Notes: generated by a model from the letters alone, not told the origin. A DNA stretch of 64,000 nt from Actinomadura nitritigenes (GCF_017573545.1 NZ_JAGEOK010000004.1:62001-126000), one strand, 5' to 3'; shown: positions 26,365 through 35,714, counted from the first letter of the stretch. Numbers and translations: made by a program.

Positions 26365-26812
26365 CGAGGGTGCCGAGGCCGGGCCGGACGTCCGCCCACG
26401 CGCCCGGCAGCTCGACGACCGCGAGCGCGCAGGTGGGGAACGTGTCCGGGGCCTCACCGGTCAGGTCGTGGACGAACTGGTGCACCGCCGGGTTGTGGCC
26501 CACGAGCAGGACCGTCCCGGCGTCGTCCGGCGCCTCCGCGACCAGGGACAGCAGCAGGTCAGGGTCGTTGTCGTAGATCTTCGGCTCGAAGGCCGTCCCG
26601 GCCGGGGGCCGGACGGCGAGCAGGTCGAGCGTCTCCCGCGTCCGGACGGCGGGGGAGCACAGCACCCGCGCGGGGGCGAGGCCCTCCGCGCGCAGCCACT
26701 CCCCGGCCGCCGCGGCGTCGCGCCGCCCGCGGCCGTCCAGGGCGCGGTCGATGTCGGCCGTCCCGAAGCCCGCGGCGGCCTTGGCGTGGCGGAGCACGAT
26801 CAGCGTCGGCAT
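26339..26812 (-). CDS. SixA-type histidine phosphatase
   Basis: 157 residues. The phosphoglycerate-mutase-like active site RHAK follows MPTLIVL at the N terminus, and the second catalytic His is in LLVGHNPAVHQFVHDL. Short cytosolic proteins of this kind remove phosphate from His or small phosphoesters. The start is preceded by TAGGGT and six bases, a leaderless pattern; the box overlaps the stop of the micropeptide gene upstream. Confidence 0.92.
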   Translation of the reverse strand: MPTLIVLRHAKAAAGFGTADIDRALDGRGRRDAAAAGEWLRAEGLAPARVLCSPAVRTRETLDLLAVRPPAGTAFEPKIYDNDPDLLLSLVAEAPDDAGTVLLVGHNPAVHQFVHDLTGEAPDTFPTCALAVVELPGAWADVRPGLGTLVTFRSPKD

Positions 26813-26818
26813 GCCGCC

Positions 26819-26824
26819 ACCCTA
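26819..26824 (-). promoter_or_regulatory. -10 box TAGGGT, leaderless start of the SixA gene
   Basis: TAGGGT on the minus strand, six bases before the ATG at 26812, overlapping the stop codon of the upstream 38-residue gene. Confidence 0.55.
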
Positions 26825-26938
26825 CGGCGCGACCAGCGCCGCCAGCCCCCACAGCGCGAGCAGGATGGCGAGCATCCCGCAGAGCACCAGGGCGAAGCCC
26901 TTACCGCCGGACAAGGCCGGCTTGTCGCCGCTCGTCAC
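26822..26938 (-). CDS. 38-residue single-pass membrane peptide
   Basis: Begins VTSGDKPALSGGKGF and continues as one hydrophobic helix (ALVLCGMLAILLALWGLAAL) to the end. The GTG has GGGAGG five bases upstream, the spacing is ideal, and codons use G/C third positions. It sits nine bases before the SixA gene and downstream of the pyrophosphatase terminator. The function is unknown; small hydrophobic peptides of this type often modulate membrane complexes. Confidence 0.65.
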   Translation of the reverse strand: MTSGDKPALSGGKGFALVLCGMLAILLALWGLAALVAP

Positions 26939-27026
26939 AGCGCCTCCCGTCTCCTCGGTCGCGTTCCCGCGTACAGCGTACGACCGGTGCCGCGTGCTCC
27001 GGACACCGCCCGGGGGGAAAGGGAAA

Positions 27027-27055
27027 GGGGCCGGTGGCGCGACGCCACCGGCCCC
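27027..27055 (-). terminator. Terminator of the pyrophosphatase gene
   Basis: Perfect 13-bp stem GGGGCCGGTGGCG/CGCCACCGGCCCC with a 3-base loop just past the hppA stop. On the minus strand it is followed by CTTTCCCTTTCCCC. Confidence 0.85.
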
Positions 27056-27071
27056 TCCGATCCCGGACGGA

Positions 27072-29582
27072 TCAGGACGCCCCGGCCGGCGACTCGTCGG
27101 CCTTCCCGGACGCCGCCGAGCCGTTCGCCTCGACCGCGACCGCCTCCTCCGCCGGGGCCGGCGCCTGCTCGGGCGCGGTGGCCTCGACGGCGCCGCCCTC
27201 GGCGTCACCGCCCTCGGCCTCGCCGCCCTTCGCGTCGCCGCCCTTGGCCAGGGTGGGGTTCGCGGCCTCGCCGCCGCCCGCGCCGGAGGACGGGGCGATC
27301 GGGTCCGCGCGGCGCTTGGAGACGACGATCGCCGCGACGACGATGCCGACCGCCACGACCGTCACGCCGACCCGCAGCGCGTAGTTGTCGGCGTAGGTCA
27401 CGACCGCGTCCGCGATCAGCAGCGCGACCAGGTTCATCACCTTGATCAGCGGGTTGATCGCGGGGCCGGCGGTGTCCTTGAACGGGTCGCCGACCGTGTC
27501 GCCGATGATCGTCGCCTCGTGGGCCTCGCTGCCCTTGCCACCGAGGTACCCCTCCTCGACGACCTTCTTGGCGTTGTCCCACGCTCCGCCGGAGTTGGCG
27601 AGGAACACCGCCATCAGCACGCCCACCGCGATCGCGCCGCCGAGGAACGCGCCGAGCGGCGCGTACCCGAGCGCGAACCCGACCGCGATCGGGGTCATGA
27701 TCGCCAGCAGTCCGGGGGTGGCGAGTTCGCGCTGCGCGTCCCGGGTGCAGATGTCGACGACCCGGTCGTAGTCCGGCTTCTCGGTGAAGTCCATGATGCC
27801 GGGCTTGGTGCGGAACTGCTCGCGCACCTCGACCACGACCCGCCCGGCGGCCCGGCCCACCGCCATGATCGCCAGACCGGAGAACAGGAACACCACGGCC
27901 GCGCCGATGATCAGCCCGATCAGCACGTTCGGGTTGTCGATCGACAGGTTGATGCCGTGGTTGAACTGCGAGCCGATCGCGTCCCGCGCGGACTTGGACG
28001 CGTCCGCCAGCGCCGAGTTCACGGCCGTGCCGAACGAGCCGAACAGCGCGGTCGCGGCCAGCACCGCCGTCGCGATCGCGATGCCCTTGGTGATGGCCTT
28101 GGTCGTGTTGCCGACCCCGTCCAGCCGCTCCAGCACCTTCGCTGCCTCGCCCTGGACGTCGCCGGACATCTCCGCGATGCCCTGGGCGTTGTCGGAGACG
28201 GGCCCGAAGGTGTCCATGGACACGATCACGCCGACGGTGGTGAGCAGGCCGGTGCCGGCCATCGCCACCGCGAACAGCGCGACGGTGGTGTTGCCGAAGC
28301 CGAGCAGGAACGCCCCGTAGACGGCCCCGCCGATGACGAGCGCGGTGTAGACGGCCGACTCCAGGCCGAGCGAGATGCCGGACAGGATGACGGTCGCCGG
28401 GCCCGTCCGGGCGCTGTCGGTGACCTCCCTCACCGGCTTGCGGTTGGTCTCGGTGAAGTAGCCGGTGAGCAGCTGGATCGCGCTCGCCAGCACGATGCCG
28501 ATGAGCACCGAGCCGAGCGCCACCCAGCGCGGGTCGGCGTCCACGTTGTGGATGCCGCCGTCCAGGTCGGCGAACGACGAGGGCAGGTAGGCGAACGCGG
28601 CGATCGCGACGAGCACCGCGGAGATGACCGCGGAGATGAAGAAGCCGCGGTTGATCGCCGACATCCCGGACCGGTCGCCGTCCCGCGGCGTCACCGCGAA
28701 GATGCCGATCACCGCGGTGATCACGCCGATCATCGGCACCAGCAGCGGGAACACCAGGCCCTGCGTGCCGAACGCCGCGGTGCCCAGGATGAGCGCGGCG
28801 ACCAGCATCACCGAGTACGACTCGAACAGGTCCGCGGCCATGCCGGCGCAGTCGCCGACGTTGTCGCCCACGTTGTCGGCGATCGTCGCCGCGTTGCGCG
28901 GGTCGTCCTCCGGGATGCCCTGCTCGACCTTGCCGACGAGGTCGGCGCCGACGTCGGCGGCCTTGGTGAAGATGCCGCCGCCGACCCGCATGAACATCGC
29001 GAGCAGCGCGGCGCCGAAGCCGAAGCCCTCCAGGACCTTCGGCGCGTCGCCCTGGTAGGCCAGCACGACGATCGCCGCGCCGAACAGCCCGAGGCCGACG
29101 GTGAACATGCCGGCGACGCCGCCGGTGCGGAACGCGATCCGCATCGCGGTCTTCTCGCCGCCCGCCTCGCGGGCCGCCGCCGCGACCCGCACGTTGCCGC
29201 GGACCGCCAGCCACATCCCGGTGAAGCCGGTGACGGACGAGAACACCGCCCCGATGACGAAGAACACCGACCGCCCGATGCGCTCGCTCCAGGTGTCGGC
29301 GGGCAGGAGCAGCAGCACCAGCGGAATGAGCACCACGAAGACGCCGACCGTGCGGAACTGGCGTTTCAGGTAGGCGCTCGCGCCGACCTGGACCGCCCGC
29401 GCGATCTCCTGCATCTTCTCGGTGCCCTGACCCGCGGCCAGTACATCGCGTACCAGACCCGCGGCGACGGCCAGTGCCAGCAGGGCGATCACGGCTACGA
29501 CGACGACCAGTGAGAGGTCGCCGCCGCCGAGATCCACGCTTGCTGCTGCAGTGGCCGGGCTTGACAGGGAAAGCCCAGACAT
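27072..29582 (-). CDS. hppA: Membrane H+-translocating pyrophosphatase
   Basis: 836 residues with about 16 hydrophobic helices. The pyrophosphate site signature DVGADLVGKVE lies at about 210-220, preceded by the EGFGFGAALLAMFMRVGGG region and followed by NVGDNVGDCAGMAADLFESY. GNTTKA at 491-496 has Lys where potassium-dependent forms have Ala, which fits a K+-independent proton pump. It couples PPi hydrolysis to proton export. The C-terminal about 70 residues are an unusual Gly/Glu/Ala-rich low-complexity tail (KGGDAKGGEAEGGDAEGG). GAGGAGG lies five bases before the ATG. Confidence 0.96.
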   Translation of the reverse strand: MSGLSLSSPATAAASVDLGGGDLSLVVVVAVIALLALAVAAGLVRDVLAAGQGTEKMQEIARAVQVGASAYLKRQFRTVGVFVVLIPLVLLLLPADTWSERIGRSVFFVIGAVFSSVTGFTGMWLAVRGNVRVAAAAREAGGEKTAMRIAFRTGGVAGMFTVGLGLFGAAIVVLAYQGDAPKVLEGFGFGAALLAMFMRVGGGIFTKAADVGADLVGKVEQGIPEDDPRNAATIADNVGDNVGDCAGMAADLFESYSVMLVAALILGTAAFGTQGLVFPLLVPMIGVITAVIGIFAVTPRDGDRSGMSAINRGFFISAVISAVLVAIAAFAYLPSSFADLDGGIHNVDADPRWVALGSVLIGIVLASAIQLLTGYFTETNRKPVREVTDSARTGPATVILSGISLGLESAVYTALVIGGAVYGAFLLGFGNTTVALFAVAMAGTGLLTTVGVIVSMDTFGPVSDNAQGIAEMSGDVQGEAAKVLERLDGVGNTTKAITKGIAIATAVLAATALFGSFGTAVNSALADASKSARDAIGSQFNHGINLSIDNPNVLIGLIIGAAVVFLFSGLAIMAVGRAAGRVVVEVREQFRTKPGIMDFTEKPDYDRVVDICTRDAQRELATPGLLAIMTPIAVGFALGYAPLGAFLGGAIAVGVLMAVFLANSGGAWDNAKKVVEEGYLGGKGSEAHEATIIGDTVGDPFKDTAGPAINPLIKVMNLVALLIADAVVTYADNYALRVGVTVVAVGIVVAAIVVSKRRADPIAPSSGAGGGEAANPTLAKGGDAKGGEAEGGDAEGGAVEATAPEQAPAPAEEAVAVEANGSAASGKADESPAGAS

Positions 29583-30201
29583 CCGTCCTCCTCGACAGGG
29601 GCGTTGCGATCCGACCGTCAAAAGACGATCTTTACCGCCTACCCCGCGAGTCCTGATTTCGAACGCCTCGCACGGCAGCGCGGGTGCGGGGAGTCTACGC
29701 ACGCGAAGGGCGAATGAGAAGGGCGCCAGACCCTTAATGAGGATGTCACGGAAAAGCAATCCGCATTACGCCGTAATTTGACCTTTGAGCCGGGTCGGCC
29801 GCTATTTCCGCAGGTCGGGCGAGGTAAGCATGGTCTTACCCCACGGCCACATCGACAGGGCCGCGGTCAGCGCCGTCCAGCGGCGCCGCACGCGCCGCTG
29901 GTAATTAAGCTAGGCATTATCACGCAATATGTCCAGGCCCAAATCGGGACGATTCAAGATCATTCCTGGAAGAGAATCTCACATGCCGGCGGGTGCTCCG
30001 TCCCGGGGGTCACACCGGCCCCACCCGCCCCATTCCCGCACGACCCGGACGCCGGGCCGGAGCAGGGGCCGGACGCCGGGCCGGAGCGGGCCCGGGTCAG
30101 GCGGGGCGAGGCCCCGGTCAGGCGGGGCAGGGCCCGGGTCAGGCGGGGCAGGGCCCGGGTCAGGCGGGGCAGGGCCCGGGTCAGGCGGGGCAGGGCCCGG
30201 G
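29583..30201. other. Intergenic region upstream of hppA with tandem repeat
   Basis: About 620 bases without a convincing gene. The part up to about 29990 is less GC-rich than its surroundings and should carry the hppA promoter. A GGTAAG/CTTACC dyad lies at 29823-29840. The part from 30096 is the 21-bp tandem repeat listed separately. Confidence 0.6.
30096..30201. repeat. 21-bp tandem repeat, five units
   Basis: Five consecutive 21-bp units of GTCAGGCGGGGCAGGGCCCG type start at 30096, 30117, 30138, 30159 and 30180; a sixth begins at 30201 and contains the stop codon of the AraC gene. On the minus strand every unit carries TGA in the same frame. The array therefore looks like copies of the gene's own 3' end. 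Confidence 0.9.
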
Positions 30202-31167
30202 TCAGGCGGAGCGGGGGCGGGCGGCGGACTTGCGGTAGCCGCCCGGCGCCAAGCCGAACTCCCGCTTGAACGCCTTGGCGAACGCGAACTCCGACGTGTA
30301 CCCGGTCCGCTCCGCCACCGCGCTCAGCGGGTCGCGCGTCTCCTGCAGCAACCGGCCCGCCGTCGTCATCCGCCAGCGCGTCAGGTACGCCAGCGGCGGC
30401 TCCCCGACCAGCGCCGCGAACCGCCGCGCGAACGCCGCCCGCGACAGCCCGGCGCACCGGCCGAGCGCCTCCACGGTCCACGGCCGTCCGGGCTCCTCGT
30501 GGATGGCCCGGAGCGCGCGCGAGATGCCCGGGTCGGCGAGCGCCGCCGCCCAGCCGTCGGGGGCGTCCGCCTCGTCCAGCCAGGCCCGCAGGACGTAGAA
30601 CAGCAGCACGTCGATCATCGGCGGGACGATCCCGTCCACGCCCGGCCGCCCGCCGGACAGCTCCGCGCCGAGCAGCGCCACCGCCGAGCGCAGTTCCGGG
30701 TGCCGGCCGTGCCGCGCCCGCACGCGGATCACCGGCGGCAGGCCGCGCAGCAGCGGATGCGGGCGCGCCTGGTCGAGGTCGTACGCCCCGCAGAGCATGA
30801 CCGTCCGCGCCCCCGGGCCCTCGATCGTCAGCTCGCCGAAGCCGCCGCCTCCCTCCGGCCCGGTGTGGAACCTGGTCGGCGCCGTGGCCGGATCGTCCGC
30901 GAGGACGTGCTCCCGCCCCGACCGCAGGAACACCACGTCGCCCGCGACCAGCTCGACGGGCTCGCCCGCCGCGCCGGACTCGCCCGGCCCGTTCGGCTCG
31001 CCCGGCTCGCGCGGCGGGACGAGCCAGCAGGCGCCCTCCAGGATCACGTGGAACCCGGCGCCCGCGACCGGGCGGAGCCGCATGGCCCAGGGGGCGCGCG
31101 CGTCGGTGCGCGTCGCCGCCGGAAGGCCGGTCCGCATCGAGGCGATCACTTCGCTGAGGACGTCCAC
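30202..31167 (-). CDS. AraC-family regulator with cupin-type sensor domain
   Basis: 321 residues. Residues about 1-180 are a cupin-like ligand domain (LRPVAGAGFHVILEGACWLV, LVAGDVVFLRSGREHVL). The C-terminal AraC HTH pair covers about 215-315 (RPWTVEALGRCAGLSRAAFARRFAAL and the second helix region FAFAKAFKREFGLAPGGYRK, both interrupted here). It is divergent from the NAD(P)H oxidoreductase gene 125 bases away, the usual layout for a regulator and its target. The GTG start follows TAGCAT by seven bases, a leaderless pattern. Confidence 0.92.
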   Translation of the reverse strand: MDVLSEVIASMRTGLPAATRTDARAPWAMRLRPVAGAGFHVILEGACWLVPPREPGEPNGPGESGAAGEPVELVAGDVVFLRSGREHVLADDPATAPTRFHTGPEGGGGFGELTIEGPGARTVMLCGAYDLDQARPHPLLRGLPPVIRVRARHGRHPELRSAVALLGAELSGGRPGVDGIVPPMIDVLLFYVLRAWLDEADAPDGWAAALADPGISRALRAIHEEPGRPWTVEALGRCAGLSRAAFARRFAALVGEPPLAYLTRWRMTTAGRLLQETRDPLSAVAERTGYTSEFAFAKAFKREFGLAPGGYRKSAARPRSA

Positions 31168-31174
31168 GCCCGCG

Positions 31175-31180
31175 ATGCTA
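31175..31180 (-). promoter_or_regulatory. -10 box TAGCAT, leaderless start of the AraC gene
   Basis: TAGCAT on the minus strand, seven bases before the GTG at 31167. Confidence 0.58.
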
Positions 31181-31291
31181 CGCGAGCGTGAGACGGACGG
31201 ACATGAATCGACGACTGCGAGACATTCAGCGTCTTCGATCCGCTCCGTAGCGTGATCGCCATCAGGTTCACGCCGACACCAGGAGAAAGAC

Positions 31292-32224
31292 ATGCGTGCG
31301 GTCACCCAGCGGGCCTTCGGCGGCCCGGAGGTCCTTGAGGTCGTCGAGGCCGAGCGTCCCTTGCCCCTGCCGTCCGAGGTCCTCGTCCGCGTTCGCGCGA
31401 CGGCGGTCAACCCGGTCGACGCCTCCATCCGCGCGGGCTCGTTCCCGCTCCTCGGCGAACCGCCGTTCGTCCTCGGGTGGGACGTGTCCGGGGTCGTGGA
31501 GGAGGTCGTCCCCGGCGTGACGCGCTTCCAGCCGGGCGACGAGGTCTACGGCATGCCGCTGTTCCCCCGGGCCGCCGGCGGCTACGCCGAGTACGTCGCG
31601 GCGCCGTCGCGGCAGATCGCGCGCAAGCCCGCCGCGCTCGGCCACGCCGAGGCCGCCGCGCTGCCGCTCGTCGGCCTCACCGCCTGGCAGGGCCTCGTGG
31701 ACGCCGCCGGAGTGCGGGAGGGCGACCGGGTCCTCGTGCACGGCGCCGGCGGCGGCCTCGGCCACGTCGCCGTGCAGATCGCCAAGGCGCGCGGCGCGCA
31801 CGTCGTCGCGACGGCGAGCGCCGGCAAGCACGCCTTCGTCCGGTCGCTCGGCGCCGACGAGGTGATCGACTACCGGACGGACGACTTCACCGAGGCGACC
31901 GGCGACCTCGACATCGTCTACGACGCCGTCGGCGGCGGGTACGGCGAGCGCTCGCTGCGCGTCCTGCGTCCGGGCGGCCTCCTCGTCACCGCCGTGGACC
32001 GCGAGGACGCCGCCCTCGCGGCGGCCGCCGCCGCGGCCGGGCGCCGCTTCGCGGGCATCAGCGTCGAGCCCGACCACACCGCCCTCGAGGCGCTGACGGC
32101 GCTCGTCGACGACGGGCTGCTCCGCCCGCACGTCGCCCACGTCCTGCCGCTCGCGGACGCGGCCAAGGCGCACGAGCTCGTCGAGTCCGGCCGCACCCAG
32201 GGCAAGATCGTCCTCACTCCCTGA
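31292..32224 (+). CDS. Zinc-type alcohol dehydrogenase-like NADP-dependent oxidoreductase
   Basis: 310 residues, medium-chain dehydrogenase/quinone oxidoreductase type. The N-terminal GroES-like domain (VRATAVNPVDASIRAG, LGWDVSGVV) lacks the zinc-binding Cys set. The Rossmann domain carries VLVHGAGGGLGHVAVQIAKA and LGADEVIDY. It probably reduces quinones or enones with NADPH. The ATG follows AGGAGA, and the gene is divergent from an AraC regulator that may control it. Confidence 0.93.
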   Translation: MRAVTQRAFGGPEVLEVVEAERPLPLPSEVLVRVRATAVNPVDASIRAGSFPLLGEPPFVLGWDVSGVVEEVVPGVTRFQPGDEVYGMPLFPRAAGGYAEYVAAPSRQIARKPAALGHAEAAALPLVGLTAWQGLVDAAGVREGDRVLVHGAGGGLGHVAVQIAKARGAHVVATASAGKHAFVRSLGADEVIDYRTDDFTEATGDLDIVYDAVGGGYGERSLRVLRPGGLLVTAVDREDAALAAAAAAAGRRFAGISVEPDHTALEALTALVDDGLLRPHVAHVLPLADAAKAHELVESGRTQGKIVLTP

Positions 32225-32251
32225 CCGCCCGAGCGGGGCGGCGCCGGGGAC

Positions 32252-32283
32252 GGCGAAGGCCCCGCCGGAGCGGGGCCTTCGCC
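32252..32283. terminator. Bidirectional terminator between converging genes
   Basis: Perfect 12-bp stem GGCGAAGGCCCC/GGGGCCTTCGCC with an 8-base loop, between the oxidoreductase and the anti-sigma factor gene. There is no long T run, as is usual in actinomycetes. Confidence 0.8.
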
Positions 32284-32344
32284 ATGCGGTCTGGGGGATG
32301 GGCGCGAGCGTGCGTTCCGCGGAGCGCCCCCGGCCGCGCCGAGG

Positions 32345-32788
32345 TCAGATCGTCGCCTCGGCCTCCGCCGGCCAGCTCATCCTGATCTGGACGCCCTTCG
32401 GGGTGGTGGCGATCTCCACGTCGTCGGCGAGCCCGGCGATGACCGCCAGCCCGAGTTCGGCGGTGCCCTCGCCCAGATCGAAGTCCAGGTCGTCCTCGTC
32501 CGGCCGGGCGGCCGGCGGACCGCCCCCCGCGTCGTCCCCGGGCACGGCGTCGCTCACCGTGACCTCGAAGCGGCGGCCCGCCCCGGTCAGCTCGAGCCGG
32601 ACGGGCTCGTCCGGGCAGTGCAGGCGGTGCGCCTCCACGGCCCGCGAGCACGCCTCGCCGACCGCCAGCCTCACCTCGTCCAGCAGCGCCTCGGCGACGC
32701 CGCTGCGGCGAGCCACCGCGGTCACGATCAGCCGGGCGGTCCGGACGTGGACGGGCAGCGCACTGAAGGACAGTTCAACGGTCGCCAT
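32345..32788 (-). CDS. RsbW-like anti-sigma factor / ATP-binding protein
   Basis: 147 residues with a GHKL ATPase fold: LDEVRLAVGEACSRAVEAH (N box), then VTVSD and LGLAVIAGLADDVEI (G2-like). Such proteins bind sigma factors and phosphorylate STAS antagonists. It follows the bldG gene by 16 bases on the same strand, the arrangement in which BldG and its cognate anti-sigma factor are co-made in Streptomyces. An acidic insert (PDEDDLDFDLGEG) lies in the middle. Confidence 0.9.
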   Translation of the reverse strand: MATVELSFSALPVHVRTARLIVTAVARRSGVAEALLDEVRLAVGEACSRAVEAHRLHCPDEPVRLELTGAGRRFEVTVSDAVPGDDAGGGPPAARPDEDDLDFDLGEGTAELGLAVIAGLADDVEIATTPKGVQIRMSWPAEAEATI

Positions 32789-32804
32789 CGTGGTGTCAGG
32801 CCGC

Positions 32805-33159
32805 CTACTTCGCGCCCTTGCGCTTCTCCTCGGCCTCGGCGATCGAGTCGTGAATGCCGAAGACCTTGGTCAGCCCCGTGATCCGGAAGATCTTGAGGAT
32901 GCGCTCCTGGGTGCAGACCAGCTCCAGCGAGCCGTCGTGCGCGCGGACCCGCTTCAGCCCGCCGACCAGGACGCCGAGGCCGGTCGAGTCCAGGAACTCC
33001 ACCTTACTCCATGTCCACGAGCAGGTGGAACTTGCCCTTGTTGACCAGGTCGATGAGCTTCTCGCGAAGCTTCGGCGCCGTGTAGACGTCGATCTCGCCC
33101 TCCACGTTGATGACGGTGAGGCCATCGTCGGTGGTGTAGTCGTTCACCTTCAGGTCCAC
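32805..33159 (-). pseudogene. bldG: BldG-like anti-sigma factor antagonist (STAS), frameshifted
   Basis: Start GTG at 33159 with GGAGG four bases upstream. The frame reads [33 protein letters not shown] and LLVDME, then stops at TAA (33004-33006). One base later the frame resumes as [20 protein letters not shown] (Ser is the phosphorylation site), with the usual BldG C terminus to 32805. Removing one T at 33006 (GAG TAAG to GAG AAG) restores a full 117-residue protein. BldG controls differentiation, so a true loss would be notable; a sequencing error is the simplest explanation. The neighbours (anti-sigma factor, divergent helicase) match the known bldG locus. Confidence 0.88.
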
Positions 33160-33407
33160 AAATCCTCCAGCGCCGTGCAGCACAATCCGATCCCGCCCTC
33201 CGGGCTCCGCGGCGGCGACCCGGGCGGCGAGACATCGCCGTGATTCAACCACGCTCCGGCGCGGCGCACGCACGTTATCGACCAGTCGGGCGAAAGTTCG
33301 CGCCGTCCCGTCTGACCTGCTGGTCCACAGATGAGCACAGGGGGAACGGGCCCACCGGCGCCGGGGCGTTCCCGTAGTTTTGCCCCGGCTGGCAAACTGA
33401 AAACCTG

Positions 33408-35714
33408 ATGGCCGCCCAAAGATCTTCAACCCCTCTCGACCGGCTGCTCGCCGACCCGTCGCGGCGGGACCGCATCACCCATGTGGAGCGCGTTCCCGCA
33501 CGTGAGGGCCGCCGTGCACCATGGCCGTCATGGTCGCCCCCGCTGCTCGTGGACCGGCTGGCCGCCGCCGGGATCGAGGCCCCGTGGGAGCACCAGGCCT
33601 CCGCCGCGGAGCACGCCCGCGACGGCCGCTCTGTGATCATCGCCACAGGCACCGCGTCCGGAAAGTCCCTCGCCTACCTGCTGCCCTCCATCGACGCGAT
33701 CTATGCGGGCGAGGACGACCACCGCCGCGAGGGGACCATCCTCTACCTGTCCCCGACGAAGGCGCTCGCCGCCGACCAGCTCCGCGCGCTGCGCGGGCTG
33801 CGGCTCACCCGCGTCCGCGCCGCGACCTACGACGGCGACACCCCCCGGGACGAGCGCTCCTGGGTCCGCCAGCACGCCAACTACGTGCTGACCAACCCCG
33901 ACATGCTGCACCGGTCGATCCTGCCCGGGCACTCCCGCTGGTCGTCGTTCCTGCGCCGCCTCCGCTACGTCATCGTGGACGAGGCCCACGGGTACCGCGG
34001 CGTCTTCGGCTCGCACGTCGCGCAGGTCCTGCGCCGCCTCCGCCGCGTCTGCGCCCGCTACCACGCCGACCCCACCTTCATCCTGGCGTCCGCCACGACG
34101 TCCGAGCCCGCGTCCACCGCCTCCCGCCTCACCGGCCTCGACGTCGTCGCCGTCGACGACGACGCCTCGCCCCGCGGCCCGGCCACGTTCGCGCTGTGGG
34201 AGCCGCCCCTCACCGACCTGCGCGGCGAGCAGGGCGCGCCCGTCCGCCGCACCGCCACCGCCGAGGCCGGCGACCTCCTCGCCGACCTCGTCGTCGAGGG
34301 CGTCCAGACCCTCGCGTTCGTCCGGTCCCGGCGCGGCGCCGAGTCCGTCGCGCTCGGCGCGAAACGCGCCCTGCACGAGGTCGCGCCCGCCCTCGCCGAG
34401 CAGGTCGCCGCCTACCGCGCCGGCTACCTCCCCGAGGAGCGCCGCGCCCTCGAAGCCGCGCTGCGCTCCCGCTCCATCGTGGGCCTGGCCAGCACGAACG
34501 CCCTCGAACTCGGGGTGGACGTGTCCGGTCTCGACGCCGTCCTCGTCTGCGGCTGGCCCGGCACCCGCGCGTCGCTCTGGCAGCAGGCCGGCCGCGCCGG
34601 GCGGTCCGGGCAGGCTGCCCTGTCCGTCCTCGTCGCCCGCGACGACCCCCTCGACACCTTCCTCGTCCACCACCCAGAGGCGATCTTCGGGACGCCGGTC
34701 GAGGCGACCGTCCTCGACCCCGACAACCCGTACGTCCTCGAACCGCACCTGTGCGCCGCCGCCGCCGAGCTCCCCCTCACCGAGGACGACGCCGCGCTCT
34801 TCGGACCGTCCACCGCCGACCTGCTGCCCGACCTCGTCCGCCGCGGGTTCCTGCGCCGCCGCCCCAACGGCTGGTACTGGACGCGCCGCGACAAGGCGTG
34901 CGACCTCGCCGACATCCGCGGCGCCGGCGGCGAGCCCGTCCAGGTCGTCGAGACCGCCACCGGGCGCCTGCTCGGCACCGTCGACGAGGCGTCCGCGCAC
35001 ACCACCGTCCACGACGGCGCCGTCTACATCCACCAGGGCGACTCGTTCATCGTCCAGACCCTCGACCTGGACGACTCCGTCGCCCTCGTCGAGGCCGCCG
35101 ACCCCGACTACTCCACCACCGCCCGCGACGTCACCGACATCACCATCGCCGAGACGCTCCGCTCCGCCTCCTGGGGCGACGCGACCCTCTGCTACGGCAC
35201 CGTCGACGTCACCAGCCAGGTCGTCGGCTACCAGATGCGCCGCGTCCAGACCGGCGAGATGCTCGGCGAGAAGCCCCTCGACCTGCCGCCCCGCACCCTG
35301 CGCACCCGCGCCGTCTGGTGGACGCTGTCCGAATCGCAGGTCGACGCCCTCGGCGACCTCGACCTCGCGGGCGCCGCGCACGCCGCCGAGCACGCCTCCA
35401 TCGGACTGCTGCCGCTCTACGCCACCTGCGACCGCTGGGACATCGGCGGCGTCTCCACCGCCGTCCACCCCGACACGGGCCTGCTCACCGTGTTCGTCTA
35501 CGACGGGCACGAGGGCGGCGCCGGCTTCGCCGAGCGCGGCTACGCCGACGCGGCCGCCTGGCTCCGCGCCACCCGCGACGCGATCGCCTCCTGCGAGTGC
35601 GACTCCGGCTGCCCGTCCTGTATCCAGTCCCCGAAGTGCGGCAACGGCAACGACCCCCTCGACAAGCAGGGCGCTCTGACCCTCCTCGCCGTCCTGCTGC
35701 GAGCCGCTCCCTGA
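33408..35714 (+). CDS. DEAD/DEAH-box helicase of the MrfA/YprA type (DUF1998 C terminus)
   Basis: 768 residues. Walker A is ATGTASGKS (about 76-84) and the Walker B/DEAH motif is [10 protein letters not shown]. The helicase C lobe contains [18 protein letters not shown] and [11 protein letters not shown]. The C-terminal region (about 590-760) ends with a four-Cys cluster ([20 protein letters not shown]), as in MrfA-like 3'-5' helicases of mitomycin-type DNA repair. It is divergent from bldG, as in other actinomycetes. No clear Shine-Dalgarno precedes the ATG. Confidence 0.94.
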   Translation: MAAQRSSTPLDRLLADPSRRDRITHVERVPAREGRRAPWPSWSPPLLVDRLAAAGIEAPWEHQASAAEHARDGRSVIIATGTASGKSLAYLLPSIDAIYAGEDDHRREGTILYLSPTKALAADQLRALRGLRLTRVRAATYDGDTPRDERSWVRQHANYVLTNPDMLHRSILPGHSRWSSFLRRLRYVIVDEAHGYRGVFGSHVAQVLRRLRRVCARYHADPTFILASATTSEPASTASRLTGLDVVAVDDDASPRGPATFALWEPPLTDLRGEQGAPVRRTATAEAGDLLADLVVEGVQTLAFVRSRRGAESVALGAKRALHEVAPALAEQVAAYRAGYLPEERRALEAALRSRSIVGLASTNALELGVDVSGLDAVLVCGWPGTRASLWQQAGRAGRSGQAALSVLVARDDPLDTFLVHHPEAIFGTPVEATVLDPDNPYVLEPHLCAAAAELPLTEDDAALFGPSTADLLPDLVRRGFLRRRPNGWYWTRRDKACDLADIRGAGGEPVQVVETATGRLLGTVDEASAHTTVHDGAVYIHQGDSFIVQTLDLDDSVALVEAADPDYSTTARDVTDITIAETLRSASWGDATLCYGTVDVTSQVVGYQMRRVQTGEMLGEKPLDLPPRTLRTRAVWWTLSESQVDALGDLDLAGAAHAAEHASIGLLPLYATCDRWDIGGVSTAVHPDTGLLTVFVYDGHEGGAGFAERGYADAAAWLRATRDAIASCECDSGCPSCIQSPKCGNGNDPLDKQGALTLLAVLLRAAP

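Noticed and set aside
23857..26457. 866-codon minus-strand frame antisense to FUSC
   Set aside because: Low-complexity Arg/Gly/Pro/Asp sequence, no motif, covers a clear FUSC gene with proper codon bias.
26751..29513. 920-codon plus-strand frame antisense to hppA
   Set aside because: Same kind of artefact; the hppA frame has all catalytic motifs.
30096..30201. CRISPR array
   Set aside because: Units are contiguous 21-bp repeats without unique spacers and no cas genes are present.
33000..33012. Programmed +1 frameshift in bldG
   Set aside because: The codon before the stop (GAG) cannot re-pair in the +1 frame and there is no upstream stimulator like that of prfB. A sequencing error or plain mutation is more likely, so recoding was not asserted.
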